Below the pieces are notes generated by a model that was given only the letters and a program-made list of their open reading frames with translations, was not told the DNA's origin and did no database searches. The position numbers and the translations under genes were made by a program. Source: Odoribacter sp. UBA944 (GTDB lineage Bacteria; Bacteroidota; Bacteroidia; Bacteroidales; Marinifilaceae). From it: DNA of 46,663 bases. The stretch is from NCBI GenBank assembly GCA_002293375.1, contig DBDA01000018.1, positions 1 to 46,663 on the forward strand, written 5' to 3'. Positions 39,109 through 46,663 of the stretch are shown piece after piece; position 1 is the stretch's first letter, and each line of letters opens with the position of its first letter.

Positions 39109-40911
39109 ATGATACGGATCTTTTGTATTCTGTTTTTGGTTATTTACCTGCCGGTCATAGCGCAACAAAGCGACTCACAACTGGCATACAGCTACTACCA
39201 GAATAAAGAGTACGCTAAAGCGGCCGAACTGTTCCTGCAACTGTATGAACGGACAAAAGCTGCCCAATACCTGGATTACCACGTCATCAGCCTGATTAAC
39301 GGCAAAGAGTATGAAAAAGCGGAAGAGGTGTTAAAGAAATACCTGAAAACAGACAGTAAAAACCGGGATTTCTTGGTCAACTTAGGATTTATTTACGACC
39401 AGCAGGGAAACCGGAAAAAAGCGGAAGCGTACTTTGAAGACGCTCTAAAAACCCTGACAGGCAACCGCAACGACATCGTTGTTTTGGCCAACAAATTTCG
39501 CAGCATCCGGGAGTATGACTGGGCTATTCGGACCTATCGAAAAGGGCGGGAATTGTTGAAAAATCCTTCGGAATTCATCATTGAAATTGGTGACAATTAC
39601 CTGATGGAGAGGGATTTTGAAAACATGTTCCGTCTCTATACCGAAGGGTTGGAAACCAATCCCGCGCTCCTCAACAACATCACCTCCATGCTGGGTTTCG
39701 CCCGCTCCTACGACGTGAACGGAAATGCAGACAATGTGATCCGGGAAGGGTTACGGAAGATCTTCCTGCGAGAAGCGTATCCGCCGGTGTTTGACGAACT
39801 GGGGATTTGGTACGCCTTGCAGACCAAAGCATACGACGAGGCGTTCCAGCGAGCGCTTCGATTGAACCAACTGCAATCGGATAAATTGTACACCTACCAA
39901 ACCATCGCCCAAGAGGCGTTCCGGGAAAAAGAGTACGAAATAGCCATCCGCTCCTGGCAGCAACTGCTGAACCGGGAAAAAGAAAATCCTTACTATCAGA
40001 CAGCCCGGCGAGAGATCTTTCACAGCAAATACGCGCTGGAACGCTCCCGGCCCGGCGAACCGGAACGCTTCCTCGCTTTAGCCAAAGAGGGTGAAGCATT
40101 TCTCGCCTGGAACGGGTATACGCCTGTCAATGTCGAAACCCTGCTGATGCTGAGCGACCTGTATGCGTATGATCTACACCTTCCGGACTCTGCAAATCGC
40201 ATACTGGAAAAAGGGATTTCCATCCGCAACTTAGACGTTCTGCGTCAGAACCTGCTGAAAAGCAAACGGGCCGATCTGCTGGCCTACATGGACAACGCCT
40301 GGGAGGCCGTGATCCTCTACACCCAGATCGAAAAAGCCAATCCGAACAACGACATCGGCTACGAAGCCAAATTGAAAAAAGCCTTCTTAGCATATTATGC
40401 CGGAGATTTAGAATGGGCCAAGGCGCAATTCGACGCCCTGAAAGGCTCCACCACCAAATTGACCGCCAACGACGCCATCCGCATGAGCCACTTTATCAAC
40501 ATGCACTACGATGGAGAGGAGGAAAATTCAGCGCTCCGGGAACTGGCCAGGATGGAATATCTCATCTACCGGGGAAAAACGGCCGAAGCTATTCCCGGAT
40601 TGGACAGCCTGATAGGCCTCTCCGACCAACCGGCAATTGTGGACAATGCTACCTTGAGCAAGGCCAATTTGTTGCTGTCGCTCTTTCGCACGGAGGAAGC
40701 CGAAACGTTGTTTGAAAAACTCCGTACAAATTCGACAGAAACGTTCATACGGGCCGAGGCCTTGTTCAGATTGGCCGGACTGGAAGCCGAAAGAGGCAAT
40801 CTGCCCGAGGCGCTCCGACACTATCGGGAGTTGGTGTCCGAATATCCCGGCAGTATATACAGTGTGGAAGCCGGTAACCGGTATCGCGAATTGGAAAAAG
40901 CCACTCCCTGA
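39109..40911 (+). CDS. Secreted tetratricopeptide-repeat protein
   Basis: A 600-residue protein with a signal peptide (MIRIFCILFLVIYLPVIAQ). TPR-type helical repeats follow through most of its length; a clear early pair is SYYQNKEYAKAAELFLQLY and VNLGFIYDQQGNRKKAEAYF. A late pair near the C terminus reads FRLAGLEAERGNLPEALRHY. Such proteins are scaffolds. Its placement in the serS-ruvC operon, two bases after serS, gives no clue to the partner. Similar genes near ruvC are usual in Bacteroidales. Confidence 0.85.
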   Translation: MIRIFCILFLVIYLPVIAQQSDSQLAYSYYQNKEYAKAAELFLQLYERTKAAQYLDYHVISLINGKEYEKAEEVLKKYLKTDSKNRDFLVNLGFIYDQQGNRKKAEAYFEDALKTLTGNRNDIVVLANKFRSIREYDWAIRTYRKGRELLKNPSEFIIEIGDNYLMERDFENMFRLYTEGLETNPALLNNITSMLGFARSYDVNGNADNVIREGLRKIFLREAYPPVFDELGIWYALQTKAYDEAFQRALRLNQLQSDKLYTYQTIAQEAFREKEYEIAIRSWQQLLNREKENPYYQTARREIFHSKYALERSRPGEPERFLALAKEGEAFLAWNGYTPVNVETLLMLSDLYAYDLHLPDSANRILEKGISIRNLDVLRQNLLKSKRADLLAYMDNAWEAVILYTQIEKANPNNDIGYEAKLKKAFLAYYAGDLEWAKAQFDALKGSTTKLTANDAIRMSHFINMHYDGEEENSALRELARMEYLIYRGKTAEAIPGLDSLIGLSDQPAIVDNATLSKANLLLSLFRTEEAETLFEKLRTNSTETFIRAEALFRLAGLEAERGNLPEALRHYRELVSEYPGSIYSVEAGNRYRELEKATP

Positions 40912-40925
40912 TAAGCAAAGAAAAG

Positions 40926-41228
40926 ATGCGCATCGTCCACAACACCACCTACGTGATCGACAAAGCGGCCGAGCAGGAGTGGATCGGTTTTGTCCGAGGA
41001 GAGTACCTGTTACAGATCCGCGCCACCGGCCTGACGGAAGATATGCTGTTCACCCGCATCTCCGTAGACCAGCCGGAAGGGACCAACTACTCCCTCCAAC
41101 TGGTATTCCGGGGAGAGGAAAAGCTGCGTGCATTTACGGAACACCACCTGCCCACCCTCCGGGAACGGATGCATACGTTGTATGGCCACCGCTACCTCTG
41201 TTTCAACAGTATACTGACAGAATTGTAA
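40926..41228 (+). CDS. DUF4286 family protein
   Basis: A 100-residue cytoplasmic protein. The opening RIVHNTTYVIDKAAEQEWIG and the RATGLTEDMLFTRIS phrase are those of DUF4286, a ferredoxin-like family found mainly in Bacteroidota. Its function is unknown. It lies 14 bases after the TPR gene and 12 before ruvC, within the serS operon. Confidence 0.8.
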   Translation: MRIVHNTTYVIDKAAEQEWIGFVRGEYLLQIRATGLTEDMLFTRISVDQPEGTNYSLQLVFRGEEKLRAFTEHHLPTLRERMHTLYGHRYLCFNSILTEL

Positions 41229-41240
41229 ACTACCAGTCCG

Positions 41241-41795
41241 ATGGAAAAACTGATCATGGGCATCGACCCCGGTACCAACTTCATGGGATACGCCATTATC
41301 CGGACCACGGGAAAAAACAAAAAACCTCAATTACTGGTTTCAGGGGTGTTAGACATGGAAAAACTCGAAGATCCGTACCTGAAACTGCAACGGATTTTTC
41401 AACGCACCCTGCAGGTCATTGATAGCTACCACCCGGACGAACTGGCGATCGAATCCCAATTTTTCGGGAAAAATATCCAGGCTATGCTGAAATTGGGACG
41501 GGCGCAGGGGGTCGCTATTTCCGCCGCCCTGCAACGGGAAATCCCAATCTTTGAATACGCGCCGAAAAAAATCAAAATGAGCGTAACGGGCAGCGGAACC
41601 GCTTCTAAAGAACAGGTCGCCCTCCTCCTCCGGAAATTCATGGAGATCGATACCAGTTCCGAAACCCTTGACGAAACAGACGCCATCGCTATTGCCTACT
41701 GCCACCACCTGCAAGGCTCCCTCCCCTCCGCCGGCAATGCCAAAAGCCGGAACTGGAAGGATTTTGTCAAAAAAAATCCCGATAAGATCGTATGA
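41241..41795 (+). CDS. ruvC: Holliday junction resolvase RuvC
   Basis: A 184-residue endonuclease that cuts Holliday junctions in recombinational repair. Four catalytic acids are visible: D9 in GIDPGT, E71 in AIESQFF, and D144 and D147 in LDETDAIAIAYCH. The C-terminal 25 residues are basic. It overlaps the downstream acyltransferase gene by ATGA. ruvA and ruvB are not in the window. Confidence 0.97.
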   Translation: MEKLIMGIDPGTNFMGYAIIRTTGKNKKPQLLVSGVLDMEKLEDPYLKLQRIFQRTLQVIDSYHPDELAIESQFFGKNIQAMLKLGRAQGVAISAALQREIPIFEYAPKKIKMSVTGSGTASKEQVALLLRKFMEIDTSSETLDETDAIAIAYCHHLQGSLPSAGNAKSRNWKDFVKKNPDKIV

Positions 41796-42607
41796 ATGAC
41801 AGGTTGCAGCCGATCCATTTGGAAGAGATTTTCCAAAAGAAGAATCCCAAACTGTTCCGCTGGATCCCCGGATTTGTTTTTTCCGGGATCAAGCGATTGG
41901 TTTGTTTGAAAGAGATCAATGATTTCATTGAAAAATACGGTAACCGGAAAGGACTGGATTTTGCCGACGCCGTTATGAAGTACTTGCACCTCTCCTTTCG
42001 GACAGAAGGAGAAGAGAACCTGCCACCCGCCGGAGGAAGGTATATTTTTGTCTCCAACCACCCGCTCGGAGGACCGGACGGGATCGCCCTGATCTCTTTT
42101 CTGGGGCGTTACTACCCCGAATTGAAATTCCCGGTTAACGATCTCCTGATGAACTTGCGGAACCTGAACAACATCTTCCTGCCGGTGAACAAACACGGCA
42201 GGCAGGCGAAAGAGGCGGTCCGGGATATTGAAAAAGCCTACGCTTCCGACGCCCAGATCATCATGTTCCCAGCCGGATTGTGCAGCCGCAAAACCAAGGG
42301 GGTGATCTGCGATCCGGCCTGGCAAAAGAATTTTGTCACAGAAGCCGTCAAACACCATCGGGAGATTGTGCCGCTTTTTATCAGCGGACAAAATTCCAAC
42401 CTCTTCTACAACACGGCTAACCTCAGAAAAAAAACGGGCATCCGGGCCAATCTGGAGATGATCTTACTCCCCCGCGAAACCTTTCGGAAAAAGAACGCTT
42501 TCCTGACCATTAAGGTCGGCCGACCCATCCCGTGGCAATCTTTGGACAAAAGCAAAACTCCACGGGAATGGGCCGAAACGATCAAACAACTTGTTTACCA
42601 GTTATAA
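41792..42607 (+). CDS. Lysophospholipid-type acyltransferase
   Basis: A 271-residue acyltransferase. The catalytic HX4D motif is in SNHPLGGPDG (near residue 88) and the second conserved block in FPAGLCSRKTKG (near 165). The class transfers acyl chains to lysolipids. In Bacteroidota a similar enzyme (GlsA) adds the second acyl chain to glycine lipids. The NHPLGG form fits that group, but the partner gene glsB is not adjacent, so the substrate is undecided. It is the last gene of the serS operon and converges on the gene at 42625. Confidence 0.8.
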   Translation: MNDRLQPIHLEEIFQKKNPKLFRWIPGFVFSGIKRLVCLKEINDFIEKYGNRKGLDFADAVMKYLHLSFRTEGEENLPPAGGRYIFVSNHPLGGPDGIALISFLGRYYPELKFPVNDLLMNLRNLNNIFLPVNKHGRQAKEAVRDIEKAYASDAQIIMFPAGLCSRKTKGVICDPAWQKNFVTEAVKHHREIVPLFISGQNSNLFYNTANLRKKTGIRANLEMILLPRETFRKKNAFLTIKVGRPIPWQSLDKSKTPREWAETIKQLVYQL

Positions 42608-42624
42608 AGGATAAGCTCTAAATA

Positions 42625-43803
42625 CTACTCCTGAAAGTATGTGGAGTAAGTATTCCAGAAATTCCGGTTCGTCGCTATATCTTCGTAATACATCCGGCCG
42701 GTATAAGGCTGCGGAGTATTTCTGTTGATCCGCGTAGTGATGTATTGCATCCGTCCCTTTACCTCCTTGCCGTTTTCCCGGTAGCTGTACTGAATCGTGC
42801 TGCCGCTCAGAAAATAGAAACCGGAAACCTTTTTGTAGTTGGAGGTAACAGTCATCCGAACCTGCTCCCGGGGCGTATCTCCCACCCGGATCAAGTTACG
42901 GCCTAATGCGGTAAAATCGCCTGCTGTGATAAACATGGTATTTTTCAGGACAGCCATATCTTTCAAATGAATGTAAATCTCTCCGCTAAATCCTGTAACC
43001 GAAGTAGAACCGGAGGTAGAAAGGGCCGGCTTTTTTACTTCGTAAGCAATGACCTGCACCGAATCCCCCTCGTACAGAATCTTTCCTTTGCTGCTTAATA
43101 CATATTCATTTGATTGCCCGATATCCAGGACATTCCGGGTATGCCGCACCACATCGGCCGTCAACAAGTCGTCGAAATAATTCAGTCCGTCAAATACGGA
43201 GGTTACTTCCCGGTTTCTTCTCACCTGCGAAAAGCGGTAATTCAACTCTTTGAAGGCCGTATGCACATCGCTCCGGTGGTATCCTCTGCTGTCGTATATA
43301 TTCACGGTCGCCTCCTTGGAAAACTCCACGGAATCACCGGAATAAACCGTATACTCAAAATAGCCTTCGTAATTGTACGGAAGAGAGGGGTAGTTTTTGG
43401 GGATGTTCCGCACCACATCCTTCAACATCTTTTCGTACACCAGGGATTTAGCGTATGCATGGGCACTCTGCAAGGTAAATATTACCGGCTTCAGGGCTAC
43501 CTGCAACCAAGCCGACCCGGCCGCCTCACGGACAGACATCTCCACATGCGCATACCCGACAACAGATACCCGCAAACGCATATCGGCCGTATGGGTCGGT
43601 AATTGCAGGGTAAACTCCCCGTTGATATCCGAAGCCACACCGAGAGGCTCCCCCAATACTCCTATATTGGCAAACGGAAGAGGCTCCCCCGTCGAGGCGT
43701 CCGTAATCATACCTCTGATCTCTATTCTACCGGTTTCCTGTGCCTGTCCGCACATCATCACTCCCCAAAACAGGACAACTGACAAGAGAAGTTTCTGCTT
43801 CAT
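42625..43803 (-). CDS. Carboxypeptidase-regulatory-domain envelope protein
   Basis: A 392-residue protein with a signal peptide (first 21 residues, ending GQA). A CarboxypepD_reg-like Ig-fold domain follows (about 27-107; IEIRGMITDASTGEPLPFAN). The rest (about 110-392) is a beta-rich domain of unknown function, as is common in outer-envelope proteins of this phylum. It contains no TonB plug or barrel, so it is not a SusC-type transporter. It diverges from the coiled-coil lipoprotein gene, and the two -7 boxes touch at 43827-43842. No substrate can be inferred. Confidence 0.8.
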   Translation of the reverse strand: MKQKLLLSVVLFWGVMMCGQAQETGRIEIRGMITDASTGEPLPFANIGVLGEPLGVASDINGEFTLQLPTHTADMRLRVSVVGYAHVEMSVREAAGSAWLQVALKPVIFTLQSAHAYAKSLVYEKMLKDVVRNIPKNYPSLPYNYEGYFEYTVYSGDSVEFSKEATVNIYDSRGYHRSDVHTAFKELNYRFSQVRRNREVTSVFDGLNYFDDLLTADVVRHTRNVLDIGQSNEYVLSSKGKILYEGDSVQVIAYEVKKPALSTSGSTSVTGFSGEIYIHLKDMAVLKNTMFITAGDFTALGRNLIRVGDTPREQVRMTVTSNYKKVSGFYFLSGSTIQYSYRENGKEVKGRMQYITTRINRNTPQPYTGRMYYEDIATNRNFWNTYSTYFQE

Positions 43804-43826
43804 ACGTAAAATCTGTTTTTTATTTC

Positions 43827-43842
43827 TATCTTTGCAAAAGTA
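43827..43842. promoter_or_regulatory. Back-to-back -7 elements of divergent genes
   Basis: TATCTTTG (forward, 43827-43834) is directly followed by CAAAAGTA, which reads TACTTTTG on the reverse strand (43835-43842). Each matches TAnnTTTG. Neither has a clear -33 TTTG at normal distance. Confidence 0.55.
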
Positions 43843-43868
43843 ACGAATTATATGGAATAAAACGCAAT

Positions 43869-44519
43869 ATGAGAAAGAGTGTTTTCTGTTTCTGGGGATT
43901 CCTGGTCATCCTCGCTCTGATGACCTCCTGTGTTTCCAAGAAAAAATACGACGAACTCGCCAGGGCCAAGAACCGGGTGGACCGGGAAGCATCCCAGTTG
44001 AAAAAAGAGAACAAAGAGTTGGAAAAGAATTTGCAGCAAACCAAAGATGATTTCAACAAGGTCCGGTACGAATTAACGGAAAACAATGCAGCCAAAGACA
44101 AAACCATAGACGAACTGCATGGAACGCTCCGGAGTTTGGAAGGAAAACAGACCAAACTGCAGGCCGATCTCAACGACATGAACAGCCAGATGCAATACTC
44201 CTCTCAAAGCAGTGAGCAACGAATTGTCTCCATGGAAAACAACTTGAAACGGATAACGAACGAGCGGGATGAGCTGAAAAAGGAGATCTCGGAAGTACAG
44301 AACAAGCTGGATTGGGAAAACCGACAATTGAAAACCGACATCGAGACAGCCAAAGGGAACCTGTTAACCCGCAACAATGAAAACGCCAAATTGAAAAAAG
44401 AGCTGGAAGAGGCCTCCCAAAGCCTCAGCCGGATCCGGAAACAGAAAACCGAATCTGATGCAGAGATTGAAAAATTGACCAATCAGGTGAATTTGTTGAA
44501 AAAGGAACTCTACAAGTAA
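43869..44519 (+). CDS. Coiled-coil lipoprotein
   Basis: A 216-residue lipoprotein. The signal ends LALMTSC at Cys21, followed by VSKKKYDEL, the same opening as many OmpA-family lipoproteins of this phylum. Almost all of the remaining protein is predicted coiled coil (heptads of Leu, Lys and Glu, about 30-214). It lacks the OmpA peptidoglycan-binding domain that normally follows, so it is a shortened relative or a separate structural protein. The ATG at 43869 is used since earlier in-frame codons precede the promoter. The next gene starts 3 bases after its stop. Confidence 0.82.
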   Translation: MRKSVFCFWGFLVILALMTSCVSKKKYDELARAKNRVDREASQLKKENKELEKNLQQTKDDFNKVRYELTENNAAKDKTIDELHGTLRSLEGKQTKLQADLNDMNSQMQYSSQSSEQRIVSMENNLKRITNERDELKKEISEVQNKLDWENRQLKTDIETAKGNLLTRNNENAKLKKELEEASQSLSRIRKQKTESDAEIEKLTNQVNLLKKELYK

Positions 44520-44522
44520 ATC

Positions 44523-44909
44523 ATGGTCTGGCTTTTAACAGGCATTGCAGGGCTTCTGGTGACAGTGGCCCTGTTCACTTTTCTTTCATGGACAAAAAAA
44601 GAAAAATCCGGCTTTTCTCCAGTTCCGACTCCGGAAAAAGATTGTTGCGGAGCGCATGCCATCTGCGAAAAAGGGTTGAAAAAAGCAGATGAAACCATCC
44701 TTTACTATGAGGACGAAGAGTTGGATCGATACCGGAATACCCGTCCGGACCAATACTTTCCGGAAGAAATCGACCTGTTTAGGGAAGTGTTGTACACCCT
44801 GAAACGGGAAGAAATTCCCGACTGGTTGATCAGCCTCGAAAAAAGAGGTATCTCCCTCCCCGATCTGCTCCGGCCGGAAGCGTTCGATCTGCTCCGGGAC
44901 CAGGAGTAA
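44523..44909 (+). CDS. Small membrane protein with CCGxHxxCE motif
   Basis: A 128-residue protein with one N-terminal membrane helix (about 2-22) and a soluble region starting with KDCCGAHAICEKG (near residue 40), followed by ETILYYEDEELDRYRN and an acidic, helical end. The Cys-Cys-Gly-x-His-x-x-Cys-Glu pattern suggests a metal or haem site, and a tyrosine/acidic stretch is conserved in my memory of Bacteroidales homologues. No function is known to me. It probably shares a transcript with the coiled-coil lipoprotein gene. Its stop lies one base from the stop of the convergent phosphatase gene. Confidence 0.72.
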   Translation: MVWLLTGIAGLLVTVALFTFLSWTKKEKSGFSPVPTPEKDCCGAHAICEKGLKKADETILYYEDEELDRYRNTRPDQYFPEEIDLFREVLYTLKREEIPDWLISLEKRGISLPDLLRPEAFDLLRDQE

Positions 44910-44910
44910 G

Positions 44911-46663
44911 TCAAACCTCCTCCCCGGCTTTATAGTGAATCACCAACAACGTCATGTCGTCGAATTGTTCGGCACCTTTGATGTGTTCTGCCACCCGGTG
45001 CGTAACGGTTTCGACAAGTTCTTTAGCACGCATCCCAGCGGTCTGCCGGATGCTGTTGATCAGGTTCCGCCTGCCGAAAAATTCACCTGATCGGCTTTCC
45101 GCATCTGTAATCCCGTCCGTAAAAAGTACTAATTTGCTATCCGGATGCAGGGTTAAACAGTACTCTTTGTATTTATAATCCTCCAGAATACCGACTGGAA
45201 CATCCGTATCCTCCGAGAAGGAGGTGAGGTTTCCCGATCCGTCGAGCAAAAGCGGATTGGGATGTCCGGCATTGCTGAACGTCACCACGCCGGTATCCAG
45301 CTCCAAAATACCGGTGAACAGGGTAACATACATGTCATCCTCCGTGGAATCGCAAATATGGTTGTTGATGATGTTGCATATCTGCGCAGAAGATCTTTCG
45401 CGCACTGCCACATACCGGAACAGTTTGATGATGGAAGCCATGTACAAAGCAGCCGGAACTCCTTTCCCGGAAACATCTCCTATAGCAAAGTAGAGTCTGT
45501 TGTCGATGATGAAATATTCGTACAGATCTCCTCCGACACTTTTTGATTGTTGCAATTTTCCCTGTACTTCGACTTCCTTGGAAAGTATGACAGGTTGAGG
45601 AAGGAAACGGTTTTGTATTCTTCTCGCCAACTTAATCTCCGTATTCATCCGTTCGTTCTCCTCCGTGGTATTTTTCAACTGATCCACATAGACCAGCATG
45701 TTGTGCTGCATGTACTTGAAAGCATTGTGCAACTCGTTTAACTCTTCGGCGGTGGAACGGATGTCGGACAATTCGATATCCCAATTTCCATCCGCGATCG
45801 CCCGGACATTGGCGGTGAAATCCCGCAAAGGGCTCATATGCCTCCGGGTAATCCACAAGACAGTGACGAACAGAAAGATAGAGCCGATGAGTACAACGAT
45901 CGACAGCAGGAAGCAAAATCGGTTGCAGGAAAAGCGGATCTCCGAAACAGGAGAAATTATTCCCATCCGCCAGTTGAACAACGTGATGGGAGTGTAATAG
46001 ACACCGTGCCGGATCCCGTCTTTATCCAAATAACCGTATCCGGTATCCCCGTTCTTGAACCTCCTGACCAACTCCGGCAGAAAGGAGGCACTGTGCCGGA
46101 ATTTTTCCACGTACCGGGCCACCGATCCCAGCGCTTTTATGGCCGGATCCGGATGAGCTATCCAATCTCCGGTGTGCGAAGCGACAAAGGCATATCCGGA
46201 ATGAAATGGTTTGATCTCCTGCAGGAAACCCAACAAGCGGTCTACCTGGATCTCCATTTCTATAAACTTCAGGCTCTGAGGATTTCCGGCAGACAGAAAA
46301 GGTTCGCTGTAACAGAGCAGGATACTATCCGGATTGAAATACTTCAACCGCCAAAGGCCGACAGCGGATGTTCTGCGAACAATACCGGCAGTATCTATCC
46401 GACGATCGGTTTGTTTCCGGCAAATCCGGCGATTTTCCCAGTACGCTTCCTGACAACCGTACTGCTCCGGTACAGCAGGATCAGTGTAGATCCTACAGGC
46501 ATTCAAATAAGGATAACTGTTCAACACTCTCAAAGGAAGCTCATTTTCCGCATGGCTATCCATCTTTCCCAACAAGGCAAAGATACTCTTCGGAACCCGT
46601 TCCAGTTCGAAGATTTTACTTTCGAGCCTCTTTACGATGCCATCACTCAGCAGGCTTGCCTGC
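44911..46663 (-). CDS. SpoIIE-type serine phosphatase with sensor domain (5' end outside window)
   Basis: The frame is open to the right edge, so the gene is partial; at least 584 residues lie in the window. The periplasmic part looks like a dCache-type ligand sensor, with the extreme 5' part reading LLSDGIVKRLESKIFELE. One membrane helix (LLSIVVLIGSIFLFVTVLW) follows, then a HAMP region (RDFTANVRAIADGNWDIEL), and a SpoIIE/PP2C-type phosphatase domain with GGDLYEYF, IGDVSGKGVPAALYM and LFTDGITDAE. The Asp residues in these motifs bind the catalytic metals. It probably reverses a serine-phosphorylated anti-sigma-type switch in response to an envelope signal; the partner proteins are not in the window. 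Confidence 0.88.
   Translation of the reverse strand, partial: QASLLSDGIVKRLESKIFELERVPKSIFALLGKMDSHAENELPLRVLNSYPYLNACRIYTDPAVPEQYGCQEAYWENRRICRKQTDRRIDTAGIVRRTSAVGLWRLKYFNPDSILLCYSEPFLSAGNPQSLKFIEMEIQVDRLLGFLQEIKPFHSGYAFVASHTGDWIAHPDPAIKALGSVARYVEKFRHSASFLPELVRRFKNGDTGYGYLDKDGIRHGVYYTPITLFNWRMGIISPVSEIRFSCNRFCFLLSIVVLIGSIFLFVTVLWITRRHMSPLRDFTANVRAIADGNWDIELSDIRSTAEELNELHNAFKYMQHNMLVYVDQLKNTTEENERMNTEIKLARRIQNRFLPQPVILSKEVEVQGKLQQSKSVGGDLYEYFIIDNRLYFAIGDVSGKGVPAALYMASIIKLFRYVAVRERSSAQICNIINNHICDSTEDDMYVTLFTGILELDTGVVTFSNAGHPNPLLLDGSGNLTSFSEDTDVPVGILEDYKYKEYCLTLHPDSKLVLFTDGITDAESRSGEFFGRRNLINSIRQTAGMRAKELVETVTHRVAEHIKGAEQFDDMTLLVIHYKAGEEV

Overview
The window looks like chromosomal DNA of a member of the Bacteroidota, probably order Bacteroidales. 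Three things point there. Several start sites are preceded by the phylum's own promoter form (TTTG near -33 and TAnnTTTG near -7). Most starts lack a strong Shine-Dalgarno. Many proteins are of Bacteroidota type: DUF4143 and DUF234 ATPases, a DUF4286 protein, a carboxypeptidase-regulatory-domain outer-envelope protein, SCVSKKKYDEL-type lipoproteins, a GT3-GT35 glycogen fusion and a long-form urocanate hydratase. The genus cannot be told from the sequence alone. No tRNA, rRNA, CRISPR array or intact transposase was seen.

Region 1 (1-1926) is AT-rich. It holds the 3' part of a DUF234 ATPase gene and a complete DUF4143 ATPase gene. The second gene lies between two copies of a 100-bp direct repeat (413-512 and 1906-2005). 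That repeat is the 5' end of the pseudopilin gene gspG, so a broken copy of gspG precedes the ATPase gene and the intact copy follows it. A second, nested 35-bp repeat marks the ends of the ATPase unit.

Region 2 (1927-11721) is the most unusual part: a GC-richer run of twelve tightly packed, often overlapping genes. They encode a compact type II secretion / type IV pilus-like machine: major pseudopilin, small prepilin peptidase, GspE ATPase, GspD secretin, a GspL/PilN-like and a GspM/PilO-like membrane protein, a lipoprotein, a GspC/PilP-like protein, a GspK-position protein with a beta-helix-like domain, two minor pseudopilins and GspF. All four predicted pseudopilin-type leaders have Ala, not Gly, at the cleavage site, and the major pseudopilin carries an EF-hand-like loop. 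Classical secretion in this phylum mostly uses other systems, so the locus is worth study.

Region 3 (11759-17047) is housekeeping: rarA and kdsA forward; mutS2 and a WbqC-like gene reverse. Region 4 (17205-29380) is a glycogen island: branching enzyme, debranching enzyme, a GT4/5 glycosyltransferase, a GH57 protein with an apparent catalytic Asp-to-Asn change, and a 1414-residue fusion of a GT3 synthase with a GT35 phosphorylase. trxB follows and ends at a clear terminator.

Region 5 (29449-46663) holds a 37-residue protein, hutU, a secreted zinc peptidase and an AsmA-like protein (reverse operon), a ComEA-like helix-hairpin-helix protein, then rplU-rpmA with promoter and terminator, and the serS-TPR-DUF4286-ruvC-acyltransferase operon. 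It ends with a carboxypeptidase-regulatory-domain protein diverging from a coiled-coil lipoprotein and a small membrane protein, and a SpoIIE-type phosphatase with a sensor domain that runs off the right edge.
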